A stretch of DNA of 64,000 bases from Ryuthela nishihirai (lineage: Eukaryota > Arthropoda > Arachnida > Araneae > Heptathelidae), in assembly GCA_038380435.1 (NCBI GenBank), contig JAWZYU010000013.1, positions 62,576,446 to 62,640,445 on the forward strand, in the 5' to 3' direction. The position numbers and the translations under genes were made by a program. Shown here in pieces: positions 11,351-22,480 of the stretch. Numbering within the stretch: position 1 is the stretch's first letter; each line of letters begins with the position of its first letter. The notes beneath the pieces were generated by a model. That model was given only the letters and a program-made list of their open reading frames with translations, was not told the DNA's origin and ran no database searches.

Positions 11351-11939
11351 CTAGCATTTTTTTAGGAGCGTGGTTTCACAGTTCTAAGAAAATTCTGTTA
11401 ATAGGAAATGTTTAATGCTTGAAGTTCATGCATTTCCATTTTCCACTTTTACGAAAATTTAAATGTGATAAATATGTGAATTATAGCTTCAGAAACACCC
11501 TAATAATGTTGGTATGAGTTTAAGGTTGAGTGAAAGAAAAGGGAAACAAGTAGAATATTTCACCATAAAATGTTGCTCAAAATGTTGCAGGGTTAATGAA
11601 TCCATTCTTTTAGGATGAAACCACGTTAGAAAGTCAGTAACTGAAAACAATGGATTTGGTTCAATACTGTTATTTGAGATTAGTAAAAATATGTTCTTGA
11701 TGGATTATTACTTTTGGGTGTTCAATTATGATAGAAGAAATAGTGTCGACCAGAGACTTGGAAGAGTTAAAAAGATTTCGAAAATACTTAATTTAAAAGT
11801 AATATCAATATTTTATTACCTAAAACTTATACAACGATTATATAAAATTTTAATACAGTTTTGAAAATTGGTCTCGATTGGTCTGACGAAAATAAAGGTA
11901 TTTTGTTTACGTTTGAATGGTCATCTCACATTTTCTTCA
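11351..11939. other. Intergenic, nothing recognised
   Basis: AT-rich, no coding or repeat structure that I can support. Confidence 0.4.
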
Positions 11940-13080
11940 TCCTTCCAAGAGAGAGAACTATTCTTTCATAACAGCAAAAATTAGGAATACCAAATTCGGT
12001 ATAAAGGGTCGTCTTATCATTAATTAAAGTAATCCAAGGGTTTGGCGCCCAAACCTATCTTCTTTCCCCAAAAAGGAGGGAAACCTTTCGTTACATTTTA
12101 GGATGGCTAGCTAAGATATACCTTTATCTCTTATCACAATTGAATCAACGTAAGTGTTTGGTATCTTCTTAGTTTCATCATATTCTTTTCACATCACATG
12201 TAGTTGGTTCTAAAAAGTACCTTTCTTTGACTGACATATAAACACTTCCTCCTAAACGTTTAGAGTTAGGAGCACCAAATACGGTATGCAGTTTGCTGTG
12301 ATCATAACTTAAACTTCGTAAGAGTTTGGCACCCAAAGCTGTTGTTCCTTTAACAAACTGCCAATGCGTGGTCGATTATTGAGCCTAAAGAGATACATAC
12401 AAAAGCTTCTGACATGGGGAACATCACATGTTACATCAAATTATGTTCCTCCTTTCGCTAATAACGTGTTGTATGCCAGATGTAACTCAAAACATAGGAG
12501 TGTCATTTGCTATGTATTTGAAGAATTTAACAGTTAAGGAGCTGAGCCATTGCAGAGAAATCAGATAATATAATTATTCAGTTGTCCAAAATTATAAGAA
12601 CCTAATTAAATGATAATGCCAAAAATGAAATTGATATAGGATATACTTAAATTTTAAAAGTAAAGTCACGAACCATGATTTAAAAAATACAGAATCATGA
12701 TTTTAAACAAAGAACAATAATGAAAAGCAAGTAATTGTTTATTTTATGCAAACAAGTGTTGCATGTTGGTTTCTGCAATGAAGAAACGAAGAACATTTTT
12801 GGCCTATGGTAATCACATAGACAACATCCCTCATCTTTCTCCCACTCTCTTCAAAAACCAAATTACTCCTCCTACGTCTAAGAGCTGGAATCAGCGAGTT
12901 TGCATAAAATGTTTTCTTGTGATACCTTGCAACAACGTAAGTGTTTGGATCTACAAAAAATTTTCTCCCTTCAGGAAAACAGGAGAATTTTTCCTAAACA
13001 TCAAAATCTATGGTAAAAAAATACGGTATATAGTTTTCTCTTATCCCAACTTAGAGTAGGAGTCTCGATCTCAAGTCATA
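11940..13080. repeat. Four decayed copies of an 'aacgtaagtgtttgg' repeat unit
   Basis: Related blocks occur near 12025-12055 ('caagggtttggcgcccaaa'), 12150-12175 ('caacgtaagtgtttgg'), 12313-12340 ('cttcgtaagagtttggcac') and 12932-12950 ('caacgtaagtgtttgg'). Each is preceded by 'accaaatacggtat'-like sequence or a Cys-free C-rich block. Spacing is irregular. They look like an old tandem array or several insertions of one element. No known family was recognised. Confidence 0.4.
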
Positions 13081-14381
13081 CAGGACACCAAATCAGTCAC
13101 TTCTATATATATATATATGTAAGTATAATGACGAGCCACATTTCGTTTTGAGCATTCATATAGAGACCAAATCAGTTACTTCTACATATGTAGTGATCTA
13201 TATTTATTTTAAGCAGTAATCAACAAAGTAGTTATCACTGATGTTACCATTTTATTATTCAAACGTTGAATACTTTATGTACAAGAACATAAACCTAAAT
13301 TTCATATGTAGTGGCTGAACTCAACTCTATTCTCCATACTTGCATGCAATCATAGCAGTCAAGCTAAGGTAAACAATTCACAGATAATAATTATTATAAT
13401 ATATTATAATTAGGATAGCGAACGTGGCCAACATGATTAAGACCCCTGATTTAGGACAACTTAAGGTTTGGATGTAGAGGGTGGAAAGGGGGAGGAGGTT
13501 TGAACTCCTAATCCCTTCCTTTGACTATGCTACTGAGGTGAACTGCAGGTAGGTTGCAGTTCTGCTCTTCATTTTCATTTAACGCTTTCGTTTTGATTTA
13601 TCAAGTCTCGTTTTCGAATAAGTTCACTTTTTAAAGACATGCAGAAGTTGGAACATCAAACAATTCTGCCGCACCAATTTTCTTTGTCGAAAGTAATGAA
13701 ATCTTGTAAAAACGTTCCATAAAGTTAAAAATATTTACACATAAGAGTTAGTGGATATGCCAACAGAGATGAAATTCTGAAATGCATTTGCAGCATTTGT
13801 GACAGTGCAATCCTCAGCATTTGAGGAAAGGTTAGTAGATCCTGTGTATTGATAATGAAGCTGGTTCCAGTCACCAATCAGGAGGCATAAAATTGCTCAA
13901 TTTGAGGATAAAACTGAAATACGTACTTTGTCTAAATTACTGAAGATTCCCAACAATATCGCTATGAATGTGTTACACCAGAGCAGAAATCATGTGAAAA
14001 GAAGAAAAAATGTAAACCTTTACAGCACAAGAGAAAATTAGAGTAAATGCAGCATCCGAAAGGGCCACCGAGAGTGAATGATAAAGAAGTCTACTTTCTT
14101 CAATGAGTAACAGATTTTAAAACATTCCACAATACAAAAAATTAAGAGAACATTGTATATTTCTCCTTCTGGAATTCTCTGGTAAACTGAAAACGGGAAA
14201 GACTTCAGGTAACTAGGTATATTAAATGAACTTAGAAATTCTTATGAACGAGACTGTGCTTGATGGGAGATAAAAGCAGGAGACTTGCATTTCATAAGGA
14301 GAACCTCAGAAGCTTCTACTACAGGAACACGCACTTTGTCATTAGAACAAAAAAAAAAGGATTTAAAGACACTAGCCAATA
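13081..14381. other. Intergenic, nothing recognised
   Basis: There is a short (TA)n run near 13107-13120. The rest is AT-rich without a supported gene, and a polypurine patch at 13470-13500 has no evident meaning. Confidence 0.4.
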
Positions 14382-14769
14382 CACAGACGTATCAGAATAA
14401 TATGACGACCTACCTAATAATGGGAATAACCACCCTTGGCCAGGATGACAGTAGCGAGACGGCATGGCATGGACACAATGAGGCCCTGAAAGGTTTCCAG
14501 AGGCACACGCGCCCATTCGGACTCCAGCAGGGCACGGAGATTCTGTAGATGACAGGTAATATAATGAATGACAAACCCCAGACGCTCCACAATTCAGAGA
14601 CTGCACTGCATCTCTCGCGAGAATGTCATGTTTACCACTATCCACTGTCGGGGTTGAACAGTACTATAGAAGTAAAGTACAGCACTCGGCAAAACTTAAC
14701 TGTAATCTTCGTCCTGGTCACCACAAAAAAGGATATTGAGAATCCAAGTTGACGTGGTGACCTTGACGC

Positions 14770-15410
14770 CATTCCAGAGATGACGTTGTTGTGGGACTGC
14801 ACTCCGAACCTGTCGATCCAAATGGTCCCACTAGTGCTCTATGGGATTCAGGTCGGGCGATTTCCCCGGCCAAGGGAGAACGGAGACATTTTTATCGTGT
14901 TCCTGGAACCAGTCAATTCCAGGAACACGATACTTCTAACTAATAAGGTGTACGCACCACCTTAGCGACATGGCAGGGTGCATTGGCAGGCGACATGGCA
15001 GAGTGCACCATCACCACCAGGGTAAATGTCCAATATGAAGGGATGCATGTAGTCACCGAGGATGGACAGGTAGCCATTGGTGTTCAGGGACCCATCCAGT
15101 GTTACCAGTGGTCCCAGGTCATACCAGTAAAACATCATACAGACATGCACACTGCCACTGCCAGCCTGTACTTTACCGAAAAGCATGTCTGGGTGTTGGT
15201 TCTCGTGTGTCTGCCGCTGTATCCGCCACTGCTCGTCACTTCAGTAAAAACCTCGATTAGTCGAAGAAGCCAACCTTTTCCACTCTTCCACTGTCCAATA
15301 AGGTTGTCCCGTGCAAGCTGCAGGCGTCGTTGCCAATGGACCTTGGTTAACACGGACACTTTACACAGTGTCGACTCTGGAGACCCATGTGTAATAGGAT
15401 TCACTCTACT
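14770..15410 (-). pseudogene. Tc1-like transposase, inactivated
   Basis: On the minus strand the segments appear in canonical order but different frames. They are RRLQLARDNLIGQWK (about 15335), then SVHVCMMFYWYDLGPLV and YLSILGDYMHPF (about 15150-15060), then NAPCHVAKVV (about 14970-14940), and WFQEHDKNV...PWPGKSPDLNPIEH (about 14920-14830). The Asp normally preceding NAPCH reads Ala here. The codon after PIEH is a stop. A local duplication of about 20 nt sits at the same place. Together these kill the DDE/D catalytic triad. Confidence 0.85.
14893..14932. repeat. 15-bp perfect inverted repeat inside Tc1-like element 1
   Basis: The arms 'tatcgtgttcctgga' and 'tccaggaacacgata' are separated by 10 nt. 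It lies in the region encoding WFQEHD. It is probably a local inverted duplication formed during decay rather than a functional site. Confidence 0.75.
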
Positions 15411-15924
15411 GTAATCAGGGACACGTACCTGGGAACCCTAGCGTTCATTTGAGTGGTCAATTGCTGCACTGTTGCGTGTCAATTACCCTTTACCAGTCCA
15501 CGGAGGAGAAGTTCTCTTCTGGGGTTGATGGCCTTTGGGGCTCCACAGTTATGACATCTGGAGGTACTCAGTGTGCCATCTGTCCATTCTTGGTACATCC
15601 TTACTGCAGAACCTCACGAATAGCCCACGAAGTTTGCCGTTTCCGAGATGCTTCCACCATTGGCATTGACACTGTAGCCGATGATCATTCCTTTTTGAAT
15701 GTCCATCAAATCAATACCTCTACCCATCGTGCTCACGTTACGCACTATGGCTCATCTTGCTTGGCCGGCCACTTATATCTCCATGTGGTCGACCTTGTCA
15801 TGGGCACCTGGTTGGGTACACAGTGATTCCGTGGGTGGTCATATTATTCTGATACGACTCTGTAGATTATTACATCGAAGAAGGTGCCCTATTCCTATAT
15901 TGGCCTATGAAGTACAGTCATATA

Positions 15925-17264
15925 CACTACTCGACATAGAAAATGACACACCATGAAGGAATACACGAAATGAGACGAAACTTACCACACGTGTAGTAGA
16001 CAAGTAGGTGGGTAAAAGCGATTTAATTTCTGAGAGATTACATCATGAATGCAATGGGCGAGGAGACACTATAATGTGGCCTGAGTCAGTAGGTCGTATG
16101 ACTGCCATCTGGGCTATACATTCGGCAATGCAGCTTGGCATCGAGTAAAAAGGTCTATATGGTGTACTGAGGTATCACACACCATGCCTTGTTGACCTAT
16201 GTTCATATTCATCGACATTTTGAGGGGGTCGTGCAGAGGCATGAAATCCTCTGCCAATGATATCCTATACATTCTCTATTGGGGAGAAGTCTGGGGATCA
16301 CGCTGGCCAAGACAGCACCTGGATAACTTGTAGGCACTGTCTGCTGATGTTGAGAGTGAATATACATTCGCTATCATATTGAAACTGGGCACCAAGCTGC
16401 AGCACTTCATTGATGTATCATTGTGTTGTTATCACCCAAACCCTGACACCAGGCTGAGGAGTCATATGCTGCAATGAATGGCACTAAGATGAACCTGGTG
16501 ATCATGTCGTCTCCAGACTCTCAATCAGCGATCACTAGTGCTTAGACAGAAGCGAGCTTCATTGTTGAATATGATATGATTCCATTTGTCCCCACCACGT
16601 ATGTCTGGTACTGCACCACTGCAACCTTGTGCAGTGATGTGATGTGATGAGTGGCAGTCATCACAATGGCTGGTGAGAGCATGAACCTGCCTCAGACTAT
16701 CTGTGATTCACAGTCCATGTCAACACTGGGAGTTATCCATAGCTGCATGTAGATACTGTCCATAGCTGCCTGTATAATGTGTCGCATGTTGTGCACTGTG
16801 GATTGTGGGGTGCTATGGCTTGCAGTGAAATAGAGCGATTGAGGCATTCAGACGTCCGCCTTAAAGCACCAGTCCCACCACGGTGACACAGGTTGCTTTC
16901 CTCCAACCATTGTCACCAAATTCGGCCAACAGTTGTATTCTGATGAGTTTTCGCCACAATGAGACGCAGGGACCAACCAGCTGTATATAGTTCCATGATG
17001 AAGCCTCTGCTAAAGGTGTCGTCCATGTGGTGGTAGGATTCTTCACGACGTCGCTCGGGGATTCTAACTCTTCATACGTGCTTTTGCCACCGAGAAAAAT
17101 CTAGCTATATCAAGCCGTTCTTCCCTGTTATCTCGCTCATATATCATGTGATTGTTTCTTCCACTGCACTCATTTTCATAACCCAACTGTTGATACATAA
17201 CCACCAATTTTCATGCCACTCAGACAAATACTTCCTGCTGTGGCAATTTCTATGTCAAGTAGTG
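15925..17264 (-). mobile_element. Tc1-like DNA transposon 2, 1340 bp
   Basis: The left end is CACTACTCGACATAGAAA and the right end on the minus strand is CACTACTTGACATAGAAA. The similarity continues to about 28 nt with small gaps. TA flanks both sides (15923-15924 and 17265-17266). It starts only 62 bp after Tc1-like element 1 and has different ends, so it is a separate family. The interior encodes a broken transposase on the minus strand. Confidence 0.88.
16230..17046 (-). pseudogene. Transposase of Tc1-like element 2, inactivated
   Basis: On the minus strand the recognisable parts are an HTH-like region (about 17040-16865, with LIRIQLLAEFG), WNHIIFNNEARFCLSTSD followed by RVWRRHDHQ (about 16590-16470), and SPDFSPIENV (about 16290). 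Stops and frameshifts separate them. Where this family normally has FTDESRF, this copy reads FNNEARF, so the first catalytic Asp is lost. Confidence 0.8.
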
Positions 17265-17639
17265 TATGACATTTTGGGAGAGCTTATAAACTTTCGTAAA
17301 AATTATTAGTTCAATAATCATCAGCACTAGTTTCAAAAAATTTTAATGTAATTTGCAAACTCTGAATTATCACACAAAAGGCTGAAATTCTCTTGAACAT
17401 CAAATTTTATGTTTCAGTGAAATAGAATATTTGCAAGGTCGTGTGCCTTCCTAAAATCCCATGATCAGACAAAATTTGCTTACGTGATTCAATGCGTGAT
17501 TTCAAATACATAATGCAAAAAGCAAATCTGAGGTACTGTAGAAGCTAACTCTGATTTTGTACTACTCCTTTTCTGTTCAAGAAGTATTGTGGTCATGTTG
17601 ATAGAGAGTTTTGCATCACATGGTTGTAATAGCATGTAA

Positions 17640-18330
17640 TAGAATCATACGGATGCTATTACATGTGATTGATCAATATGTATGTTAGAGTTTCGACAAT
17701 TCCAGAATGTGGCTAGGACTCTAAATGTTCTCCAATTAGTGCTTTCAAGACTTTGGAGATGGTTTCAAAAGTCAGAGGGCATTATCCGAAAATGAATGCA
17801 AAATTATGTAATAGCCACAACAGCACAGGATGACTACTTCTTGCACTAACTGCTCGACATCATTTGACAATGTCAACCAGACAACTCTCTCTGGAGCTTT
17901 CTGAAGCCATTGCAAGTACAGTTTAAAGTATAACAGTTTACAGAAGGCTCCATCAGAGAAGGGTGTATGCCAGACGACAGCAGTTTGTATTCACCTCAGT
18001 CTCTCCAGCTAGAGAACCTAATTAGCACAATGCAGAAAATGTCATAACCAGATTCCAGACTAATGGACAGATGTACTCTTCATCTACGAAGTGTGATTCA
18101 GCCTTTAATCTGACTCTCAGTGTGTTCTGATCTGGAGATAGCAAGGAACACATTACTAACTATCTAATATCAGAGAACAACAGTACTGAGATGCTGGTAG
18201 TTTCATGTTCTGGGGTTCTATTATGTCAAATGTACTCACAATGCTCCACGTCTTTGTCAGCCACAATCTGATTGATCAGAGGCATGGGATGATATCATTC
18301 AGCCAATCTTGACCTTATTTGAAATAGTCT
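17640..18330 (+). pseudogene. Third Tc1-like transposase relic
   Basis: On the plus strand, from about 17835, one frame reads DDYFLALTARRHLTMSTRQL, then VYRRLHQRRVYARRQQFV, the usual HTH part of a Tc1-type transposase. A degraded catalytic region follows to about 18310, ending in a stretch like MRDDIIQPIL. Many stops interrupt it. I found no TIRs, so the element limits are approximate. Its orientation is opposite to the two elements before it. Confidence 0.7.
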
Positions 18331-18837
18331 TAAAATTACAAATCTCTATGCATATAAGTATGTTTGAAACTAGTTGCAGTATTTCTGGAATTTTTAATTG
18401 AAATCATTGCTTGAAAGTTTCTGATAAAAAATTATTTCTTTTCCCTGTCTTAATGGTCGAGGTGTTTAAAAACTGATTTTCAGATTTAAAGAATATTAAA
18501 TTTAAACGAAATTTAAGTATGATGGTAATATTTGTTTCCATGTCTTTTAGGTTTGTAATTATATATTATACCATAAACCTATCGAGCGCATCGAAAACTC
18601 TTTGCATCAGACTTTGCATATGAGCTTAATATTTGTTGTCATTTATTTTCTTTAGGATATACGAAGACTGTCGAAAATGTTAATAATCCATTATTATTAA
18701 AGTTATTGAAAATAAAATCTATGTTCATAAATTTTTAAGCCGTAAAATCTTTAAAATTGTATTTAGGGAAATATTAAGCAATTGCAAAAATAAAATAAAT
18801 ATTGTAATAATAGGAAATTAAAGGATGCACATATTGG
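18331..18837. other. Intergenic, nothing recognised
   Basis: AT-rich sequence between the Tc1 relic and the SINE pair. Confidence 0.4.
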
Positions 18838-19066
18838 GGATATGTCAAATAATAATAGAGAAAAAATGTCATTAACCGGATGGGATCTGAACCTACGACC
18901 TCTTGATAACAAGTCAGATGCTCTGACCACTGAGTTACTGGACATCGAAAAATCATCCTCTATTCGTGGCTTTAAGCGTGATACCATGATATCATTGGAA
19001 ATGTATCTGACTGTAATTACAATATTTCCCCTATATCTATTCAACATCACCAGAAGGTGCATGCTG
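18838..19066 (-). repeat. tRNA-derived SINE family 2, copy 1
   Basis: Read on the minus strand, about 90 nt of leader containing 'cagatacatttccaatga' is followed by a tRNA-like segment. This has an A-box-like 'tcagtggtcagagcatctg' and a B-box-like 'ggttcagatccc', then 'ttaatgacat' and an AT-rich tail. The tRNA-like part has no matching acceptor stem, so it is not a tRNA gene. It pairs in inverted orientation with the copy at 19193. Confidence 0.75.
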
Positions 19067-19192
19067 TGATTTTCTATTATTTCAATAAGAATACTTACGC
19101 TTGACTAAAGGTGTATTGACTTAAAAAATACCATTCCTTTTGATGTGGGCTAGTCGTGTTCACTAACCTGGAGAGTGCCTCCTAGATCAGTC

Positions 19193-19372
19193 TTCAATTA
19201 CAATCAGATACATTTCCAATGACTAACTCCGAAGCCACCAATAGAGGATGCTTGTTCGGCAACCAGCAGTTCGGTGGTCAGAACACTTGGCATGTTATCG
19301 GAAGGTGTGGGTTCAGATTCCACCTGGCTAATGACAATGTTTCCTCTATATTTATTTAAAATAAATATATTT
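19193..19372 (+). repeat. tRNA-derived SINE family 2, copy 2
   Basis: It has the same order as the copy at 18838: 'cagatacatttccaatga', 'aatagaggatg', an A-box-like 'cggtggtcagaacacttgg', a B-box-like 'ggttcagattcc', then 'ctaatgaca' and an AT-rich tail. Only about 130 bp separates it from the inverted copy, so transcripts crossing both could fold back. Confidence 0.72.
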
Positions 19373-20345
19373 TCAATATTACCTTGTCGTCATTCTACAG
19401 CTTTCAATAATAAAGTATTTAGCATGAGATTTGCAGATTAAAATATTGTTGATAATATATATTTATTATAATTTAGCAGCTATTAATAGGAAAAACACTC
19501 AAGTGATACAGAAAAAAAAATACAACGATTAAAAAGAAATTAAAAGGCATTTTCAGAAATATATTTTAAAGCATATCAATGATTTGAAGCCCTTATTAGT
19601 GACATAAGGAATACCTTGAGAAAGACTGTTAGCTTACGACGGCCCTATTTGGATTAACTTGAAGTTTAAGAGGTAGTTTTATAATGAACAATTTAATTGG
19701 TTAAGAGTAACAGTTTGACATACATAAATGAGGTATATGTTAAATGCATGAAAACGGCGACCTTTGAAAAGTAAAAACTGGGGAAGACGCAGCAAATACC
19801 GCAATCAACAAACCGGTAAAATCCAACGTAACATTGGTAATATGATACATAACGTTACGTATCGTATTACTAATGTCAATACGTAACATTAATACTATTA
19901 ATACAGAAGTATCACTATTATTTTCTTCTGGGAGGGTTAAGGACAGAACAGAATCAGCTCGATAAAGTCAGCTGCTTATTTAACTCTGACTGAGAAAAGA
20001 AATTTATTTAAAGCGAAAATGATATATAAAATATTTCGAGCATTAGTACGAAACGAATAAAAGGAAATTTACAAATTTTAAATTTTGAAAAGTATTTTTC
20101 TTATATTAAAAATAATTAAGTTGTTTTTCACATTTTGCTTATAAGGAAAATAGATTTCAAACATAATCGATACCTATCTGGCATCAAAGCATCAAAGTTG
20201 ATTCTCCGTCATTGTATATCAGTAATATACTAAAACATGAGCGTAATGATACAAAACTAACAATAATACTTTACAGATCATAAATGCTGTTAAGTAATTT
20301 GTAATAATAAATAAATCAATAACAATAATAAAATTTGTAATAATA
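19373..20345. other. Intergenic; downstream flank of receptor copy 2
   Basis: Bases near 19920-19985 ('ttcttctgggagg', 'ggacagaacagaa') weakly match the downstream flank of receptor copy 3 near 29440-29480, in line with a shared duplication block. Nothing else is supported. Confidence 0.4.
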
Positions 20346-20420
20346 AATAAATCCCTCAAGCAGCTGCTTGCCACAGAGGTCTGACAGGAGCCTGCCAGTT
20401 TATATGCCATAGTAGAAGGT
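20346..20420 (-). repeat. tRNA-derived SINE family 1, 3' fragment
   Basis: On the minus strand it contains the conserved 3' part 'ggctcctgtcagacctctgt' followed by 'ggcaagcagctgcttgaggg' and then an ATTATT-rich tail. The tRNA-like head is missing. It sits about 35 bp beyond the stop of receptor copy 2. Confidence 0.7.
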
Positions 20421-20454
20421 CTGAGTTATAAAGAAAATTAATCAAACACGATGT

Positions 20455-21627
20455 TTATTGTCTGGTTGTAATATTCATGCAACAGTCATTAGAAAACGCG
20501 TAATTTGTCATTCCACAGCTTGCTGTTTGTCTCATCTGGACGATAACAACGACATAACTTAGAGTGACCCCGACGGCGGAAAAAAAATATCCACGAGTCA
20601 GAGGAAACATTTTCCAAGCTGTCATTTGGACATTTGATGTTGTTATTAGATTCACAACTGTCTGACACTGAACATGCAGACTTAAATCAGAAGGTGAAAC
20701 TTCTTGACTGACATGCAACAGAACTGGAGCCAGTTTTTTGGCTTCATCTGAAACAAGTGAGGCGAAATACGAGATGCTAGCTTGCACTGAAAAATCTAAT
20801 ACCATTTCTTCACATAACATTATCGGTGCTAAGATATCACTGGTTGCCCAATCGGTATAGAGGTATGTCGATATCGCACAGCAGACTCTGATGAAGACTG
20901 CAGTCATCGCAACAAAGGCAGGAAAGCAAAATATGTCATCTGCATTTGCTGACACTTGTGATACGATTTCAAATTTTCTCCCAATGGCCTGAATGTCTCT
21001 TGGTAATATATTTCTTTTCAAGGTAGCCATTTGAAGTTCTGTATTTATGTTGAGGAACATAGCTTTCAAAATGCAGCACACATGACAATATTTCATTAGG
21101 TTGGTAAAGAGGTTGAAGATATACAAAATGATGGTAAATGCACTGTAAGTGTATGTTAGTGGTACTGAATCAAATACGAAGAAATCGTTTGAAATGTTTC
21201 TGGCTTTTATTTCAGCAAGCCAAAAAGGAAGGCTCTCCAGAATCAGCAGTAGCATAAATACCGAATAAATGAGAAAGTTTAGAAGGAGCAAGTAAAATAT
21301 ACGCACCGTATGGACAGGATGTTTCAAACGTTTTTTATAGTTCTCTGAGACAAAAGTATTAGACAATTTCCTGATATGTTTCCACTGTAAAACAAAGGAA
21401 TTGGTTACCAAAGCACTCACTATTATATTGGAAATATGATAGAGTTCATAGAACCTTTCTTGTAGAATCACGAAACGGTAAAAACTAAAACACCACATTG
21501 TATTGATTATAAGCAACAATAGAATTCTCCAGACAGACCATAATAATCTAACTCTCTTTGATTGCTTACGCTGAGACAGAGGTATTCCATAAAATGCAAG
21601 CAAATATCTGAAAGAAGATTCTAACAT
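20455..21627 (-). CDS. Gustatory receptor-like 7TM chemoreceptor, copy 2 (intact)
   Basis: The 390-residue protein is encoded in a single open frame without introns. Hydrophobic spans by eye lie at residues about 33-53, 62-82, 110-132, 152-178, 232-255, 262-290 and 345-364. The C-terminal FPLTRGYFFSAVGVTLSYVV...VQM matches the signature end of arthropod gustatory receptors (TYxxxxxQF), with SY and QM in place of TY and QF. Length is typical for the family. About 25 residues follow TM7, ending in a CCMNITT motif shared with copy 3; such a tail is longer than usual. The start was chosen because all three paralogues begin at the equivalent M(F/L)xxxFRxLL. An AATAAA overlaps the stop codon on the minus strand (20453-20458), which could be the poly(A) signal. 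Expected role: ligand-gated cation channel in chemosensory neurons. The ligand cannot be told. Confidence 0.9.
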   Translation of the reverse strand: MLESSFRYLLAFYGIPLSQRKQSKRVRLLWSVWRILLLLIINTMWCFSFYRFVILQERFYELYHISNIIVSALVTNSFVLQWKHIRKLSNTFVSENYKKRLKHPVHTVRIFYLLLLNFLIYSVFMLLLILESLPFWLAEIKARNISNDFFVFDSVPLTYTYSAFTIILYIFNLFTNLMKYCHVCCILKAMFLNINTELQMATLKRNILPRDIQAIGRKFEIVSQVSANADDIFCFPAFVAMTAVFIRVCCAISTYLYTDWATSDILAPIMLCEEMVLDFSVQASISYFASLVSDEAKKLAPVLLHVSQEVSPSDLSLHVQCQTVVNLITTSNVQMTAWKMFPLTRGYFFSAVGVTLSYVVVIVQMRQTASCGMTNYAFSNDCCMNITTRQ

Positions 21628-21719
21628 TTCGGTTTACACAGAAAATCAAGTTCCCTCTTACACAGTAGTTAAGTTTTCAAGATGCTATATAGCAGACGAA
21701 TATAGAAGACAAATGCTGA

Positions 21720-22145
21720 GGAACCATAGACAGATGTGTCTCTTCCAGTGACTAGCTATGAAATGACAAAATGGCTTCAGCCGTTTGCTTAAATTTATAG
21801 ATGGGATCGATAATTCGACAATTTCCGCCAGAGAAGATAGATCCCGATAATTCGCTTTCTTATTGTGTGCACAGCAGGATGGCTTGTAAATCTTCGCCGT
21901 CAAAGTATCATCGCTTTTTCAATTCCCAAAATGTCAATGTTTTTCAAATCCAAAGGTTTTTCAAATCACCCAGGATATGTGACCTAGGTGTTTTCATTAT
22001 ATTCGCGTAATATTACTTCTGAATAATTTCATGTTTTTCAAGAATATTCTGATTTTTGTGTAGTGCTTTCACCACTTCTCTTCTGTCTAACAAACCATAT
22101 TTATTTAAGCATTTTTTCTTAAACGTTTCGGTACCAGACCAGTGG
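21720..22145 (-). promoter_or_regulatory. Conserved upstream region of receptor copy 2
   Basis: This is collinear with 6430-7012 and 31640-32000. The nearest blocks are 'ctatgaaatgacaaaatgg', 'gggatcgataattcg', 'caatttccgcc' and 'tcaaagtatcatcg'. Farther out, 'gacctaggtgttttcat' and 'aaacgtttcggtaccag' match copy 1 only. It is either shared regulatory DNA or simply not yet diverged after duplication. Confidence 0.5.
21793..21799 (-). promoter_or_regulatory. TATA box of receptor copy 2
   Basis: On the minus strand it reads TATAAAT in the context 'catctataaatttaag', 166 nt before the ATG. It is conserved in sequence and distance with copy 3 (31695-31701) and, with one change, copy 1. Transcription would be expected to start about 25-30 nt downstream, near a conserved 'tcatttcat'. 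Confidence 0.6.
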
Positions 22146-22309
22146 CATGACAAGGTGACTCTGAGACCTAGTGCGAGAGTATGTGAGACGATTCGAAAAA
22201 TTAAAGAAGATATTTCGTAATGAAACAGAAATACCTTTTATTTTATAGTTTTATTAATTTAATTTCATTCGCAGAGAAATTACGAGATATCATATCGATA
22301 TCATCCAGG

Positions 22310-22475
22310 CAGAATCTAGAAAAAAAGGAAGGGGAGGGGCAGCAACAGATTAGATTCTCATTGCAGTGTGACATTTTCTGCTCCGTTTTAGAGATTTTTA
22401 AAAAATTTCTTAGGAAATGCGTGAAATATAAAGAAGTTTAAAAATTTTATAATTTTTTTTTGCCTTCATTACACT
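22310..22475 (+). repeat. Interspersed repeat family A, copy 3
   Basis: It starts 'aatctagaaaaaaagg' and has the core 'cattgcagtgtgacatttt', then an AT-rich block ending 'agtttaaaaattttat' and a first 'tttttgccttcatta'. It leads directly into the 22-bp tandem array that follows. Confidence 0.65.
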
Positions 22476-22480
22476 AACAG

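Larger units (their letters stand above)
14382..15862 (-). mobile_element. Tc1-like DNA transposon 1, 1481 bp
   Basis: The inverted ends match over about 29 nt: CACAGACGTATCAGAATA on the left and, on the minus strand, CAGAGTCGTATCAGAATA on the right. TA dinucleotides flank both (14380-14381 and 15863-15864). The interior is GC-richer than its surroundings and carries a broken Tc1-family transposase on the minus strand. The size fits a full-length, non-deleted element. Confidence 0.9.

Noticed and set aside
15449..15956. Two plus-strand open frames (125 and 85 codons) in the Tc1-like element
   Set aside because: They are antisense to the transposase remnant and show no own domain.
18850..18960. 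A tRNA gene on the minus strand
   Set aside because: It is inside a repeated unit with a second copy at 19193 and lacks a proper acceptor stem.
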